Notes: generated by a model from the sequence alone, not told the origin. A stretch of 64,000 nucleotides of DNA from Chthoniobacter flavus (GCA_945861435.1 CAMAUX010000026.1:1-64000); one strand, 5' to 3'. Shown: positions 9,120 through 19,353, counted from the stretch's first letter. Numbers and translations are program-made.

Positions 9120-12100
9120 ATGAGCACATCTCCCTTGTCCGATGAAGTGCGCAGGCAAATCTCCATAGTGCGGGGGCGCAGAGGCCTCTTTCATGTGGGA
9201 AACCTGCTCTTCGCGCTGTTGGCGATCTTCCTCATTCTGGTGGGCCTCGCCCTGTTGCTTGATTGGGTGCTCGCCAGCCGATCACTCCCTCTACGCGCTT
9301 TCACCAGCTTTTCGGTTTGCGGCGGATTCCTGTTCCTCGCTCGCTGGACTTGGCGCAAGCTGCCCTTTGCTGGCGGGGTGCGCCGCACGGCCAATTGGCT
9401 CGATGAGGTCAACCCCGCTCTCCAGGAGCGTCTTTCCACCGTCGTCGAACTCAGTGACAAGGACTCGCATTCTCCTGAATTGCTCGGGGCGGTTGCCAAA
9501 CAAGTCGACACGATCGGCGTCCGGGACAACCCGCGGCGCGCCATTCTGGCCAAACCTTTCCTGTCAGCCTTGGTGGCCTTCGCCTGTGCCTTTGTCCTGC
9601 TCGCTCTGGTGAAAACCATGAGCGGTTCGGGATTTGTCACCCTCTTGGATAGGCTCATCAACCCATGGTCGGAGCAGACCCTCACCCTGCTTTCCGAAAA
9701 CGCCTCCACCCACTACCACCTCAGGGGGCGACCCTTCGAGGTTTCGGTGGCGGTCAGTGGCAAAATCCCGGCCAGCGCCATTCTGGAATCCCGCAACGCC
9801 GATGGCACTCTCGAACAACGCGAAACCCCCATCGACCGCACGGCAAAATCCTTAAAAGCCTCAATCCCACGCGTGGAAAAGGACTTCGCCTACCGCGTCA
9901 TTGCCGGCGACGCCCAAACCCCATGGAACCAGGTTTCGGTCATCGACCGCCCCCTGTTGAAGGACGTTCAGCTCACCGTCACTCCGCCCGCCTATACCAA
10001 GCTTGAAGCACGCACATGGACCGTGCTGCCCCGGCGCGTCGAAGTTCCAGAAGGCAGCCAGGTGAGCCTCAACTTTGCGGCCAACCAGAAACTGCCCGGC
10101 GCCAGAATCCTCCAGCGCGGCGACCAACGAGAACTGGCCACCACTCTCCTCCCGGGCAAGACAGGGCAATTTCTCTTCAATACCTATCCCACGGAAAGCG
10201 TTGAAATCGAAATTCAACTTTCCTCGCTCCTCTGCGACCTGCAATCGCGCTTTCCGCTCACTTTGGCCGTCAAGCCTGATCAAAAACCCCAGGTTAAACT
10301 GCTCGAAACCAGCGAAACCTTTGCCATGAAAGCCGACGAAACCCTGGATGTGGTTTTCCGGGCGATCGATGACTATGGAATCAAAAGTGCGGAACTGGTC
10401 GCCGAGGTCACCAAGGCCGATGGCAGCAAGGAAGAGTTTCGATTCCCGGTCGACATCAAAGCCGGAGAAAAGGATCTCCAAGCAACCGCCACGCTGGATT
10501 TGAAACAAATCCCCCTCCAGAAGGGCGATCAGCTCCGTTACGCGGTTGAGGTCCGGGATCAGCGCGAACTTCAGGCAAGCAATCAGGTGCTTCAGCGTCA
10601 GGATTCATTGAGCCAGGACATTGCGCGCCTCGAGCAAGCTGCGGCAGCGGCTCAAAAGCTCAACGAGTCGCTTCAGGCGGCACAAGAGTCCAATGACAAG
10701 GCACTTGCCGCGGCCAAAGAGTCAACGAGCGATCCCGCCAACCAGAGCCAGCAAAACCCCGGCCCGACCGAAAACAAGCCAGCCAGCGGCGACAACGCGC
10801 AGAACGCGAACAAAGCCAAATCAGCCGAGTCATCCGGGAACGGGAAGTCCGAAGTCGGGCAACAGTCCAAGCAAACCCAGAGCCTGCTGAAGGAGGCCGC
10901 GCGGATCGCAGCCAGCGATCCAGCGAAGGCAGCGAAAGAAGGAGTGTTGAAACACATCGAGCAGGCCCAGCAGGCCATTGAGGCCGCCCAAGCCGGCAAT
11001 CCGGCCACCCCTGCGCTAATGACGGCGAAGGAGGAGATCGCCCAAGCGATGGCAGAGACCAAACAACTGGCGCGGCAGGCTGTGCAGGAGCTCAAGAGTG
11101 CCGAAACCGCGAGACAGGAAGCCTCGCAACAAGCACTGAGGGAGTCCCTGCAATCGGCCCAGATGCTGGCGCAACAAGCCCAGCAAATGCTCCAAGCCCC
11201 CCAAGCCCAGCAAGCCCAGCAAGCCCAGCAAGCCCAGCAAGCCCAGCAAGGTCAACAAGGTCAACAAGGTCAACAAAGCCCCCCACTAAAAGCCGCAGCC
11301 GAAGACCTCGAGCAAAAGGTCCAAGAAGCGGCAACCCTCGCAAAAAGCCTGTCCGACGCGGCAGAGCGCGCCGCCATAAACGAATCCCTGGAAAAAGCAG
11401 GCCAAACCGCAAAACAGGCGCGCACCGACGGAGTCACCCCGGAGCGCCTGAGCCAAATCGAGAAAGAACTGGCCAAGGCCTTGGCAAAACTCGGTGACCA
11501 AAAAGAGGTGGAGAAGCGCCGCCTCGACCTCGCCAAAGCAGAAAAGCCCCCTTCCAAATCCGCTTCAGCGAAAGTCACCGTTGACGAGTTCGCGGAATAC
11601 CGCATCGGCGGCAACAAGAAACAGCAGATCGCCATCCAGGAGGTGCTCGACCTGATTCTTAATAGCGCCGTCACCGGCCGCAAACACATCGAGTCAACCG
11701 GCGCTGGACCAAAGCCAGAAGAGCCCGCTGGAAAATACTTGGAGCTGGTCGCCAGCAAGGTGCCACTCATTAAAGCCGCATTAAAGAAGGGGGCTGAAGG
11801 CGCAGAGGACCTGCGCAAGCGCAGCGAGGGAACTCCCTACGCCTTCTTTGGGCTGCAAGCCAAGGCCATGGTCGAGACCGGATTTACTCCCGCGCTTGAG
11901 GCTCTGGACAATGCGGCAACTTCTGACAAAGCCCCGGAAAAAGCCAAACAACTGCTCCTCGCCGATGAACGTTTGCGCTGGGTCATCAGCCAACTGGAAA
12001 AAAACCAGCAGCAGTTCGCAAAAATGATCGAATATGAGGATGTGCTCGAGCTCGCGCACCAATTCAAAAAGATGCATACGATCACGCTCGAAGACATGTT

Positions 12101-13613
12101 CAAGGACATGTCCGCTGAAGATTCCTGTCCGACTTCGCCATATGCCAAGTTAAAGAGCGAACTCAGTGACGACGAAGTCCAGGAGCTCATCGCCCAATTA
12201 AAGCTTAAGCGTGAGGTTCTCAAGCGACTCAGCGAGCTCCTGCAGAAAAACCCCGAGCTGCGGGCCAAGTATTTGGCCAAGGGGAGTGAATCGAGTAAAA
12301 TCTATCGGGAGGAACTCAGCCGGCTACGGGACCAGCAGCAGGAACTGGCGGAAGCCACCGCCACTCTTGCGCCCGCGCGTAAGAATCCAGCCCGCGCCGT
12401 GCCGCAGCAGTTCAGCGGCATGCTCGGGCAACGCCTGCGCAAGTTCTCCAGCCAGACCACCGAAGCACTGGGCCTCGCCCGCATCTGGATTCCCACCGAG
12501 ACTCCTCCCGCCCAGCGCAAGGAGCTCGAGGATGCCCTCGCCGGACTTTCGCACTCTGTCGAACTGCTCACTGCCGCCAACCCTTTGGAAAAAGAGCCGT
12601 TTGAACAAGCCGCCGCTGCCGTGCGCAAGTCGGGCGAAGACGCGGTCAAGACGCTCTTCCGACCCGAGTGGCAGGGCAGCTTCAGGGATTTTAGCACCGT
12701 GCGCACTGCTGACCTCGTGGCAATGGCCACCGAACTTGCCACCTGCGAGGCTCTGGCCAAATCACTTCGCGACAACACAACCCATCTGTTTCTCAGCCAG
12801 TTGCAGGGCGAACTCAACGAGGAAACCCAATCCATCACCCTCGGTTTGCTTGATGAACTGGCCAACATCACCGGCGTGAGCCCAAAGGCCGACCAACAGA
12901 TCGAGGAACTCAACATCCTCTTCACCAAACAACTTCTTCCCACCCAGAAACAGGCCTCTCATTCCCTCTCCGAACGAAACCTTGAACGCTCGCTAGACGC
13001 TACCAAATCGGCGGTTATCGACTTGGAAAAGGCCACCCGTCTGCTCGACTCGGCCATCACTGAATTCATTCGGGAGGAAAGCGCCCAGGATGCACTGGCA
13101 CAACGAGCCGCGTCCGGCGAAGCAAAGCCGCTTGCGGATCCCAGCAAAGAGGAAATTGAGGAAGCACTGGCGGCGCTCCTGCGCTCGCTGGAGGAAGAAT
13201 CCCGCAACTCCACCAAGCTCAAGCTCGGTATCACTGCGCAGACCAACGTGCAGATCAAAAAAGACTGGGAGGAGAAGAAGGATCCGAAGAAGGAGAAGTC
13301 TGAAAAAGAAGCCATGACCCGGCAGCGTGAAGAGCAGATGAAAGCCGCGCAGCAGGCGGCGGCCGCCGCGGGAAAAGCCCAGCAACTCGCCAACGCCAAG
13401 GCCCAGCAACTCGCCCACCAAATGGGGCGCAAACCTTCCGTCCCGTGGAAGGACAAGGAAACCCTCCAGTTCGAAGGCCGCAACGATTGGAACAACATTC
13501 AGAGCCGACTCAAGGAGAGCCTCACCCAGGATATTGATTCCGCAGTGCCGGAGGAATACCGCACAGCCATCGAGGACTACTTCCGCAGCATCTCCGACAC
13601 TAACAGTAAGTAA
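9120..13613 (+). CDS. Giant (1497 aa) DUF4175-like membrane protein with coiled coils
   Basis: The N-terminus has two hydrophobic segments (about 26-48 and 58-76) and a third near 142-162, followed by beta-rich periplasmic regions up to about residue 490. The next thousand residues are dominated by Gln/Ala/Lys/Glu-rich heptad-like sequence and are predicted to be coiled coil. A 9-bp coding tandem repeat (11192-11280) gives a run of QAQ and QGQ triplets. The layout resembles DUF4175 proteins found downstream of MoxR-DUF58-VWA clusters in Planctomycetes and Verrucomicrobia. It starts 22 bases after the previous stop and ends 6 bases before the next gene. Its function is unknown; a structural envelope role is a guess. 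Confidence 0.72.
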   Translation: MSTSPLSDEVRRQISIVRGRRGLFHVGNLLFALLAIFLILVGLALLLDWVLASRSLPLRAFTSFSVCGGFLFLARWTWRKLPFAGGVRRTANWLDEVNPALQERLSTVVELSDKDSHSPELLGAVAKQVDTIGVRDNPRRAILAKPFLSALVAFACAFVLLALVKTMSGSGFVTLLDRLINPWSEQTLTLLSENASTHYHLRGRPFEVSVAVSGKIPASAILESRNADGTLEQRETPIDRTAKSLKASIPRVEKDFAYRVIAGDAQTPWNQVSVIDRPLLKDVQLTVTPPAYTKLEARTWTVLPRRVEVPEGSQVSLNFAANQKLPGARILQRGDQRELATTLLPGKTGQFLFNTYPTESVEIEIQLSSLLCDLQSRFPLTLAVKPDQKPQVKLLETSETFAMKADETLDVVFRAIDDYGIKSAELVAEVTKADGSKEEFRFPVDIKAGEKDLQATATLDLKQIPLQKGDQLRYAVEVRDQRELQASNQVLQRQDSLSQDIARLEQAAAAAQKLNESLQAAQESNDKALAAAKESTSDPANQSQQNPGPTENKPASGDNAQNANKAKSAESSGNGKSEVGQQSKQTQSLLKEAARIAASDPAKAAKEGVLKHIEQAQQAIEAAQAGNPATPALMTAKEEIAQAMAETKQLARQAVQELKSAETARQEASQQALRESLQSAQMLAQQAQQMLQAPQAQQAQQAQQAQQAQQGQQGQQGQQSPPLKAAAEDLEQKVQEAATLAKSLSDAAERAAINESLEKAGQTAKQARTDGVTPERLSQIEKELAKALAKLGDQKEVEKRRLDLAKAEKPPSKSASAKVTVDEFAEYRIGGNKKQQIAIQEVLDLILNSAVTGRKHIESTGAGPKPEEPAGKYLELVASKVPLIKAALKKGAEGAEDLRKRSEGTPYAFFGLQAKAMVETGFTPALEALDNAATSDKAPEKAKQLLLADERLRWVISQLEKNQQQFAKMIEYEDVLELAHQFKKMHTITLEDMFKDMSAEDSCPTSPYAKLKSELSDDEVQELIAQLKLKREVLKRLSELLQKNPELRAKYLAKGSESSKIYREELSRLRDQQQELAEATATLAPARKNPARAVPQQFSGMLGQRLRKFSSQTTEALGLARIWIPTETPPAQRKELEDALAGLSHSVELLTAANPLEKEPFEQAAAAVRKSGEDAVKTLFRPEWQGSFRDFSTVRTADLVAMATELATCEALAKSLRDNTTHLFLSQLQGELNEETQSITLGLLDELANITGVSPKADQQIEELNILFTKQLLPTQKQASHSLSERNLERSLDATKSAVIDLEKATRLLDSAITEFIREESAQDALAQRAASGEAKPLADPSKEEIEEALAALLRSLEEESRNSTKLKLGITAQTNVQIKKDWEEKKDPKKEKSEKEAMTRQREEQMKAAQQAAAAAGKAQQLANAKAQQLAHQMGRKPSVPWKDKETLQFEGRNDWNNIQSRLKESLTQDIDSAVPEEYRTAIEDYFRSISDTNSK
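11192..11280 (+). repeat. 9-bp coding tandem repeat (Gln-Ala-Gln / Gln-Gly-Gln)
   Basis: About nine imperfect copies of CAAGCCCAG, drifting into CAAGGTCAA, encode consecutive Gln-rich triplets in the coiled-coil region of the 1497-aa protein. The unit is a multiple of three, so copy-number change by slippage would keep the frame open. Confidence 0.85.
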
Positions 13614-13619
13614 ACACCC

Positions 13620-14783
13620 ATGCGACTTGCCTGTTTACTTCTGGTTCTTTTACTGCCGCTCTCCGCGCTCGCGCAGCAGTTGGAAAATCCCAAACTGGGG
13701 ATCGTCGATCCGGCCAATGAGTTGCCCGAGGTGCTCAACGCCCGGCAAACCGACCAGTTGGTGGCGGCAGTGGACCGCGGGCTTGGTGCCCTCGAGAAAC
13801 TCCAGCGGGCCGACGGCAGTTTTCCGAGCGCCCCCAATGGCCAGCCCGCCGTCACCGCCCTTGCGGTCATGGCTTATCTCTCCCGCGGCCACATGCCGGG
13901 AGAAGGGCCCTATGGCGACACCATCCAGCGGGCCATCGACTATGTGCTCTCCCAACAGCAGAAGAGCGGGATGTTCTCCCATATGGAGATCGATTACGCC
14001 AAACTCAACGTGGTGCTTTCCGGTGGGGAGGAGTTCCATAACATGGCTTCCCAATCCTACAGCCATGCCATTTCCATGTTGATGCTGGGCGAGGTTTACG
14101 GACTCACCGCCGAAAAGGAATCCTTCCGCGTTCGCGCCGCCATTGATAAAGGCCTCAAATTCACCATCCAACTTTGGGATATCAGACCCAGCGCAAAGCA
14201 AGACGACGGCGGCTTCCGCTACACCCGCCCCTACGAGGATGGGGCCGAGGCCGATGTTTCCGTCACCGGTTGGCATGCCGCCTCGCTTCGTTCCATCCGC
14301 AACGCCGGGTTCGACGTTCCTCAGACGGTGATGGATCGCATCGCCGCCTATCTTCTGCGTAATCAGAATGCCGATGGCGGTTTCGGCTACATTGCCAACA
14401 AGAGAAGCACCTTCACCATGACTGCGGCTGGCACCCTTTGCCTGGCCCTTGCTGGCAAACACGGCGCGCCGGAGACCTTGCGCGCCGCCACCTTTCTCTC
14501 CCGTTTTCGCGCCAGCGACCGACGGGCTTTTTCAGACACCTCCGGCCGCGACTGGCCCTACTATGGCTGCTACTACCTCACCCAGGCCTCTATCCAACTC
14601 GGCGGCCAATTGTGGACCAACTGCATGGGCGAGTGCTCCAAATACTTGCTCGCCAAACAGTCCGCAGGCGGCCTCTGGCCACCTGATGGCACCGACTCAG
14701 CTTATGGCCCGAGTTACTCCACGTCCATGGCCATCATCGCTCTCACTCCGGTCCTCCAGATCCTCCCCATCTATCAACGCTGA
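13620..14783 (+). CDS. Secreted prenyltransferase/squalene-oxidase-repeat protein
   Basis: A 387-aa protein with a signal peptide (MRLACLLLVLLLPLSALA, cleavage before QQLEN). The rest shows spaced helical-hairpin repeats with DGSFPS, DDGGFRYT, DGGFGYI and GGLWPP turns, the QW/squalene-cyclase-type alpha/alpha-toroid fold. It lacks the aspartate-rich catalytic motif of true cyclases, as is usual for the many Planctomycete and Verrucomicrobial relatives of unknown role. It is the last gene of the MoxR operon, 6 bases after the giant protein, and probably works with it in the periplasm. Confidence 0.78.
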   Translation: MRLACLLLVLLLPLSALAQQLENPKLGIVDPANELPEVLNARQTDQLVAAVDRGLGALEKLQRADGSFPSAPNGQPAVTALAVMAYLSRGHMPGEGPYGDTIQRAIDYVLSQQQKSGMFSHMEIDYAKLNVVLSGGEEFHNMASQSYSHAISMLMLGEVYGLTAEKESFRVRAAIDKGLKFTIQLWDIRPSAKQDDGGFRYTRPYEDGAEADVSVTGWHAASLRSIRNAGFDVPQTVMDRIAAYLLRNQNADGGFGYIANKRSTFTMTAAGTLCLALAGKHGAPETLRAATFLSRFRASDRRAFSDTSGRDWPYYGCYYLTQASIQLGGQLWTNCMGECSKYLLAKQSAGGLWPPDGTDSAYGPSYSTSMAIIALTPVLQILPIYQR

Positions 14784-14890
14784 AAAGCACCGGGGGCCAA
14801 TTTGGAATCCATACCAAGAGCCATGAAGATGATCCTCATCCACGTGACTCGTGGCCTCTCTCGACAAAGCCATCGACTAAAAGCATTCGG

Positions 14891-15001
14891 TCCAACGAAA
14901 AGGCAGTCGCGGAGACCATCACCAACAACGTCCGCAAGCGGATCATCGAGGAGCACCTCAACAATCCTGAATACTACAACGAGATGTCTGTGCTCCTGGT
15001 G
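14891..15001 (+). pseudogene. HsdR (type I restriction R subunit) C-terminal fragment
   Basis: An open stretch reads SNEKAVAETITNNVRKRI then IEEHLNNPEYYNEMSVLL. This is the conserved near-C-terminal segment of type I restriction endonuclease HsdR, where an NNVRK.I..E...NP.YY.KMS..L pattern precedes the last helix. There is no start and no remaining domain; the homology ends abruptly at about 15000, where the opposite-strand GH130 gene begins. The last dozen codons of that gene run through this fragment. The match is from memory of the family pattern, over only about 34 residues. Confidence 0.5.
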
Positions 15002-16449
15002 AGCTCGCTCAGCAGCTCCTTTATGTCCATACTCACAATGGTCGATGCCGTGTCGCTGAGCGCGTACGGCAAGATCAACCGCCCATTATGAAGCATCGCT
15101 CCGCAGGTATACACCACGTTCGGCACGTACCCTTCACGCTCACTTCCCACAGCGCTCAAGAGCGGTTCACGCAAAAAACCGATCACTTTCGAAGGATCCT
15201 CGAGATCCAGCAGGATCGCCCCGATACAGTACTTCCGCATAGGCCCGACGCCGTGGGTAATGAGTAACCAGCCAGCGTCTGTTTCGATCGGCGAACCACA
15301 GTTGCCGATTTTAACCATCTCCCAGTGCTGTTCGGGTTGTCTCAACATCTTCGTCTCGCTCCAGAAATGCGGATTGTCTGAGAGCATCAGGAACAGGTTC
15401 TCGTCATCCTGGCGGGAGATCATGGCGTACTTGCCACGGATACGCCGTGGGAAAAACGCCATTCCTTTATTTTGCACCGCACCGCCATTCAGCGTGAGAG
15501 CACGGAAATTCAAAAAATCCGTGGTCTCCAACAACTGGGGCAAAATGGCACGTCCGTTGTAAGCGGTGTACGTGGCGTAATAGAGGACGCTGCCATCATC
15601 TTCCACAAATCGCACAAAACGGGCATCTTCCATACCATTACTCTCATTGGAGGAGATTGGAAAAATGATCCGTTCAGCCAGGGGCAAAGTCGGCGCAAAA
15701 TGCACCTGATAATTCGACTCCGCCAGCCAGCGCACGCAATCCATCGTCCGCTGAAAATCACTGGGCAATGCGCGCCCGCCATTTGTCGTGTTTTCCATGG
15801 CCGTCTCCAGTTCGCGTAGGGAAAACAGTTCTCCCAGCGAATCCAAAGCCTCGTTAGACCACTCGTTTTCAAACCCCATCTCCTTCAACTTATGAAGAAA
15901 GTTTCCTTTCCGATAAGTCGGATTCGGATTCACCGCGGGCGCACTCACAAACCGCGACGCTGCCTGCACCACAATCGAATGGTCCGCCCCAATCACTCCG
16001 GAACGAAATTCGATGGATGAAATGTGCCCTTCGCCAGTCGCTCTGAGGCTTAATACAAACCGGACCTCCTTATCCTGCAGGCCGCTCTGGTCAGGATCCA
16101 GCACCATGGACGGATTAAATAACGCGGCGGATTCGAGTGCGTATTCGCCTGAAAACAGGGCGCCGATGTACCACTGACGCGCCTCGGACAGGACTTCCCC
16201 GCTGCTAATACTCGCCTTTACCCGTTCGAAATTTTGCCGCCAGGCGGCCCGGATGTCGCCATGGCGGGGTTCAAACTCCTCGAGCACCAACGCCAGGTGC
16301 ATCTCCATCTCAGCCTCGTTAAGGGCAAGCGCACGCCGAATCACATTGGACACCCGCACTGGATCCCCCGGAATAAAGGGCCGGATCAGGACCCGCGCAT
16401 TGTCGGGCCGCAACATGATACCTGAAGGCTGAATATTAAAGTGACTCAT
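14974..16449 (-). CDS. GH130-family beta-mannoside phosphorylase/mannosidase-like protein
   Basis: A 491-aa protein with glycoside hydrolase family 130 features: LFNPSMVLDPD near residue 130, GMEDARFV near 275, KGMAFFPRRIRGKYAMISR near 330, GNCGSPIETDAGWLLITHGVG near 385 and EREGYVPNVVYTCGA near 445. GH130 enzymes phosphorolyse or hydrolyse beta-linked mannosides; the Asp in GMEDAR is the usual general acid. I take the ATG at 16447-16449, five bases after the glycosyltransferase stop; a TTG at 16458 in the same frame would overlap that stop. The last residues run into the HsdR fragment, so the native C-terminus may have been replaced. Confidence 0.82.
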   Translation of the reverse strand: MSHFNIQPSGIMLRPDNARVLIRPFIPGDPVRVSNVIRRALALNEAEMEMHLALVLEEFEPRHGDIRAAWRQNFERVKASISSGEVLSEARQWYIGALFSGEYALESAALFNPSMVLDPDQSGLQDKEVRFVLSLRATGEGHISSIEFRSGVIGADHSIVVQAASRFVSAPAVNPNPTYRKGNFLHKLKEMGFENEWSNEALDSLGELFSLRELETAMENTTNGGRALPSDFQRTMDCVRWLAESNYQVHFAPTLPLAERIIFPISSNESNGMEDARFVRFVEDDGSVLYYATYTAYNGRAILPQLLETTDFLNFRALTLNGGAVQNKGMAFFPRRIRGKYAMISRQDDENLFLMLSDNPHFWSETKMLRQPEQHWEMVKIGNCGSPIETDAGWLLITHGVGPMRKYCIGAILLDLEDPSKVIGFLREPLLSAVGSEREGYVPNVVYTCGAMLHNGRLILPYALSDTASTIVSMDIKELLSELTRSTDISL

Positions 16450-16454
16450 GAGTT

Positions 16455-18731
16455 TCAACCAACAGCCTGCTGTTTCATCACCTCCAGATAGGACAAATAG
16501 AACGCCAAACTCGACTCCGCTCCCTGGTTCTCGTTGAGCGAATCTTGGAGCAACGCGTCACGACATCCACCCGTACTTGGGTCGTACAACGATTGCCCCA
16601 AATCGTTCCGCCCCAAAAACCACTCAAAACAACGGCGCCCAGCTTTTTTCCAAAACTCGTCCTGCGTGGCCTCATACGCCGCAAAACATGCGGAAAGCAT
16701 CGCGTGCGCCTCCAAAGGTTGCTGGTCAAAACGCGCAGGTTCACCGCCACGCGTCCAAAATCCATTGCACCCGATCGGCGCAAAATGCCCTCCCTCCGCC
16801 GTCTGTACCTCGAGTAACCAGCGCAAGGAAGAGAGTCCAATCTCGAGCACCTCCGGCTGTTGTGTCCAGTGCCAGCTTAAGATCAATGCATGCGATAGCT
16901 TGGCGTTATCATAGGTTGCGATGCGTTCAAACCATTGCCATTGCGGCGTGGAGTTCGCCCGGAACAAATCCACAAGCATATTTGTGAGAACATCCCGCGT
17001 CTGGCCAACCACCCTGTCCCCGGAAAACGTCCGCAAATATTCGTGAATGGCAATCAGCGTAAATGCCCAGGCTCGAGGTGAACTAAACCGTCCCACAGGT
17101 GAAAGCCCTCTTTGAAAAAGGAGCCCGCACAGATTCTTGTGTCCCGCGTTTTTGGAACGTCCCAGAGCCGTACCGACCGCCCACAACGCTCGTGCGTGAC
17201 TGTCCTCAGATCCGTGTAATTCGAGCCACTTTCTTTCGTGACTCATGAAGTTACGGAAGCGACACGTGTTCGCATCAAATGCATACCAGAGAAACGCGAG
17301 ATAGGTGCTTGCAAGCCGCTCCAGTTCCACAGAAACCCCGCCGGATTCCTGCATTAAAACAGTAAAAATAAAGGCCCTGGCATTGTCGTCCGTGCAATAT
17401 GCCTCGTGGTAATTCGGCACATTGTAAATGGCGTGCTGAAAAATGCCGGTGTGATCACTCATATTAAAGAGGTGATCCAGCTTGAGCGCCGGTAACGGGT
17501 AATTCTCACTCTCCACCTTGCGCGCCGCCAGGGTCTCCAGCGAAGGAACACTCAAAGCCGCTCTCGCCTTTTCAAAACTCTCCATGTACCGACGCGCCAC
17601 CACCGGCCAGATCATCTCCCGGCCGGCCTTCCATGCCCGCTTGCGCATCGCCGTCATCAGCGTCGGATTCGATAAAAAATGGTTCACCCCGGCAGCAATC
17701 GCAGCCGCATCCGCAAACGGCACAAGAATGCCACGCTCCTCCGCCAACAATTCCTGAGCGTGCCAGTACGGTGTCGAAATCAACGCCTTTCCAGCACCAA
17801 AAGTGTAGGCCAGCGTCCCCGACGTAATCTGCGCTTCGTTCAGATACGGAGTCAGATAAATATCTGCCGCTCCGATAAACTCTTTTAGCTGCTCCAGCGA
17901 AACAAACCGGTTGTCGAAAATCACCCGGGCCCCCACCCCCAGACTTTCGGCGAGTTGGTGTAACTTCTCGCGGTAAACCTCCCCTTCTCTCGCCACCAAA
18001 TGCGGATGTGTTGCTCCCAGCACAATATAAACAATGTCCGGATGCTTTTCCAAAATCGCTGGCAACGCCTCAATTACGTACTCAATCCCTTTGTTGGGAG
18101 AAAGCAGACCAAAGGTCAGAAGCACCGTCTTTCCCTCCACATTAAATAGATCTTTGTAAAAATTGGAGTCAAGGAACGGCATGTCTATGACCCCGTGTGG
18201 AATCACATCGATCTTCGAGGGCGCAATCCCGTAAACCGTCTCCAGTAAGACGCGCCCACGTTCCGCCATCACCACAAAACGGTTCGAATAAATATCCAGC
18301 TGCGCCATGACCTCCCGCTGCTCGTCATTGGGCTCCATCAACACAGTGTGGAGAGTGGTCACCACAGGCATCCGCACCTCACGAAGAAATGCGAGCAAAT
18401 GACACCCGGCTGCCCCCCCATAAATCCCGTACTCGTGTTGTACGGAAACAACCTCGACGTTGTTGATGTTTAAAAACTCAGCCGCGCGCCGGTATGACTC
18501 GATTGCCTGCTCGGCAATTTCGAAACGCACACGCTGCGGGTAATCATACCCTTCCGCCCTGTCGTTTACCGAGCCCACAATACACTGGGCCTGGGGAAAC
18601 TCCGCGGCGATGGCCTCACAAATATCCGCCGTAAACGTCGCAATCCCACAGCGCCGTGGCACGTAATCACCAAGAAATGCGATGTGTTTTGTGTTCAGAG
18701 GAAACTTAAGGGGATTCTGGGAAGATTCCAT
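16455..18731 (-). CDS. GT4 glycosyltransferase with long C-terminal alpha-barrel-like domain
   Basis: A 758-aa protein. Residues about 15-395 form a GT-B glycosyltransferase of the GT4 type: a GDYVPRRCGIATFTADI N-terminus, VQHEYGIYGG, the linker FGLLSPNKGIEYVIEALP and the donor-site region YLNEAQITSGTLAYTFGAGK. Residues about 415-755 are helical and rich in Trp and Tyr (EAYCTDDNARAFIFTVLM, DSHARALWAVGTALG), like six-hairpin toroid domains. Together with the following GH130 gene this is a recurring bacterial pair, probably for making and turning over a mannose-containing glycan. The fusion of a transferase to a toroid domain is the notable part. The substrate is unknown. Confidence 0.82.
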   Translation of the reverse strand: MESSQNPLKFPLNTKHIAFLGDYVPRRCGIATFTADICEAIAAEFPQAQCIVGSVNDRAEGYDYPQRVRFEIAEQAIESYRRAAEFLNINNVEVVSVQHEYGIYGGAAGCHLLAFLREVRMPVVTTLHTVLMEPNDEQREVMAQLDIYSNRFVVMAERGRVLLETVYGIAPSKIDVIPHGVIDMPFLDSNFYKDLFNVEGKTVLLTFGLLSPNKGIEYVIEALPAILEKHPDIVYIVLGATHPHLVAREGEVYREKLHQLAESLGVGARVIFDNRFVSLEQLKEFIGAADIYLTPYLNEAQITSGTLAYTFGAGKALISTPYWHAQELLAEERGILVPFADAAAIAAGVNHFLSNPTLMTAMRKRAWKAGREMIWPVVARRYMESFEKARAALSVPSLETLAARKVESENYPLPALKLDHLFNMSDHTGIFQHAIYNVPNYHEAYCTDDNARAFIFTVLMQESGGVSVELERLASTYLAFLWYAFDANTCRFRNFMSHERKWLELHGSEDSHARALWAVGTALGRSKNAGHKNLCGLLFQRGLSPVGRFSSPRAWAFTLIAIHEYLRTFSGDRVVGQTRDVLTNMLVDLFRANSTPQWQWFERIATYDNAKLSHALILSWHWTQQPEVLEIGLSSLRWLLEVQTAEGGHFAPIGCNGFWTRGGEPARFDQQPLEAHAMLSACFAAYEATQDEFWKKAGRRCFEWFLGRNDLGQSLYDPSTGGCRDALLQDSLNENQGAESSLAFYLSYLEVMKQQAVG

Positions 18732-19353
18732 GGGGAGCGAGATCGACTGATTTCGAGCGCCTCACAATGGCAGCAACCCAAGCTTCGCCAACAAATGGCG
18801 AGAAGTTCTGAACGAAAACACTACTGTCGCACCTCTTTTCATCCGAGTCAATTTGACGTCATTAAAACAACCAGACCCCCTCTCTCCCCTGGCTCCAATC
18901 CGCTCTCCAACCGTTTCCTGTGACCCGGCCGAAAAAGCGAATTCCTCGCAATTGCCCCGGTTCCTACTCATGCAGATTCCAAAGGAGGAAAAGCCGACGC
19001 AGATGAATCCCGCGGTGCCACCGGACAACCTTCAGCAGGCTGTCCATGGGCGTTACGACCAGGCAATCCAGACGCTAATGAAGACATATCTTCAAAGGCC
19101 TGTGATCCTTTCACGATTGAGCCAACTCCGGAACCGGTGGAGCAGATGATCCACTTTCACAACGCGATGAGCAGTAAGGCGCATCACGAGCTATCACGAG
19201 CTATCACGAGCTTCAGGACGTTGCTTCCCACGTTCAGCGGTGGGCCGAGCAGCCATGGCGTATCGCGGTGGGCCTCCACGCAGGCCTTTGGATGAAGGAG
19301 GCGCCCTCCACTCCACGCTAAAAAATCGCGGCCTTAACTCCTATGAGCCCTGC
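18732..19353. other. Region without a recognisable gene
   Basis: No reading frame here looks like a conserved protein on either strand. It contains the upstream region of the glycosyltransferase gene (on its right-hand side) and the short tandem repeat at 19183-19212. It lies between the carbohydrate pair and the restriction-system fragments. Confidence 0.5.
19183..19212. repeat. 10-bp tandem repeat, three copies
   Basis: Three consecutive copies of ATCACGAGCT (third copy ends in CTT). No associated gene; probably a slippage product. Confidence 0.85.
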
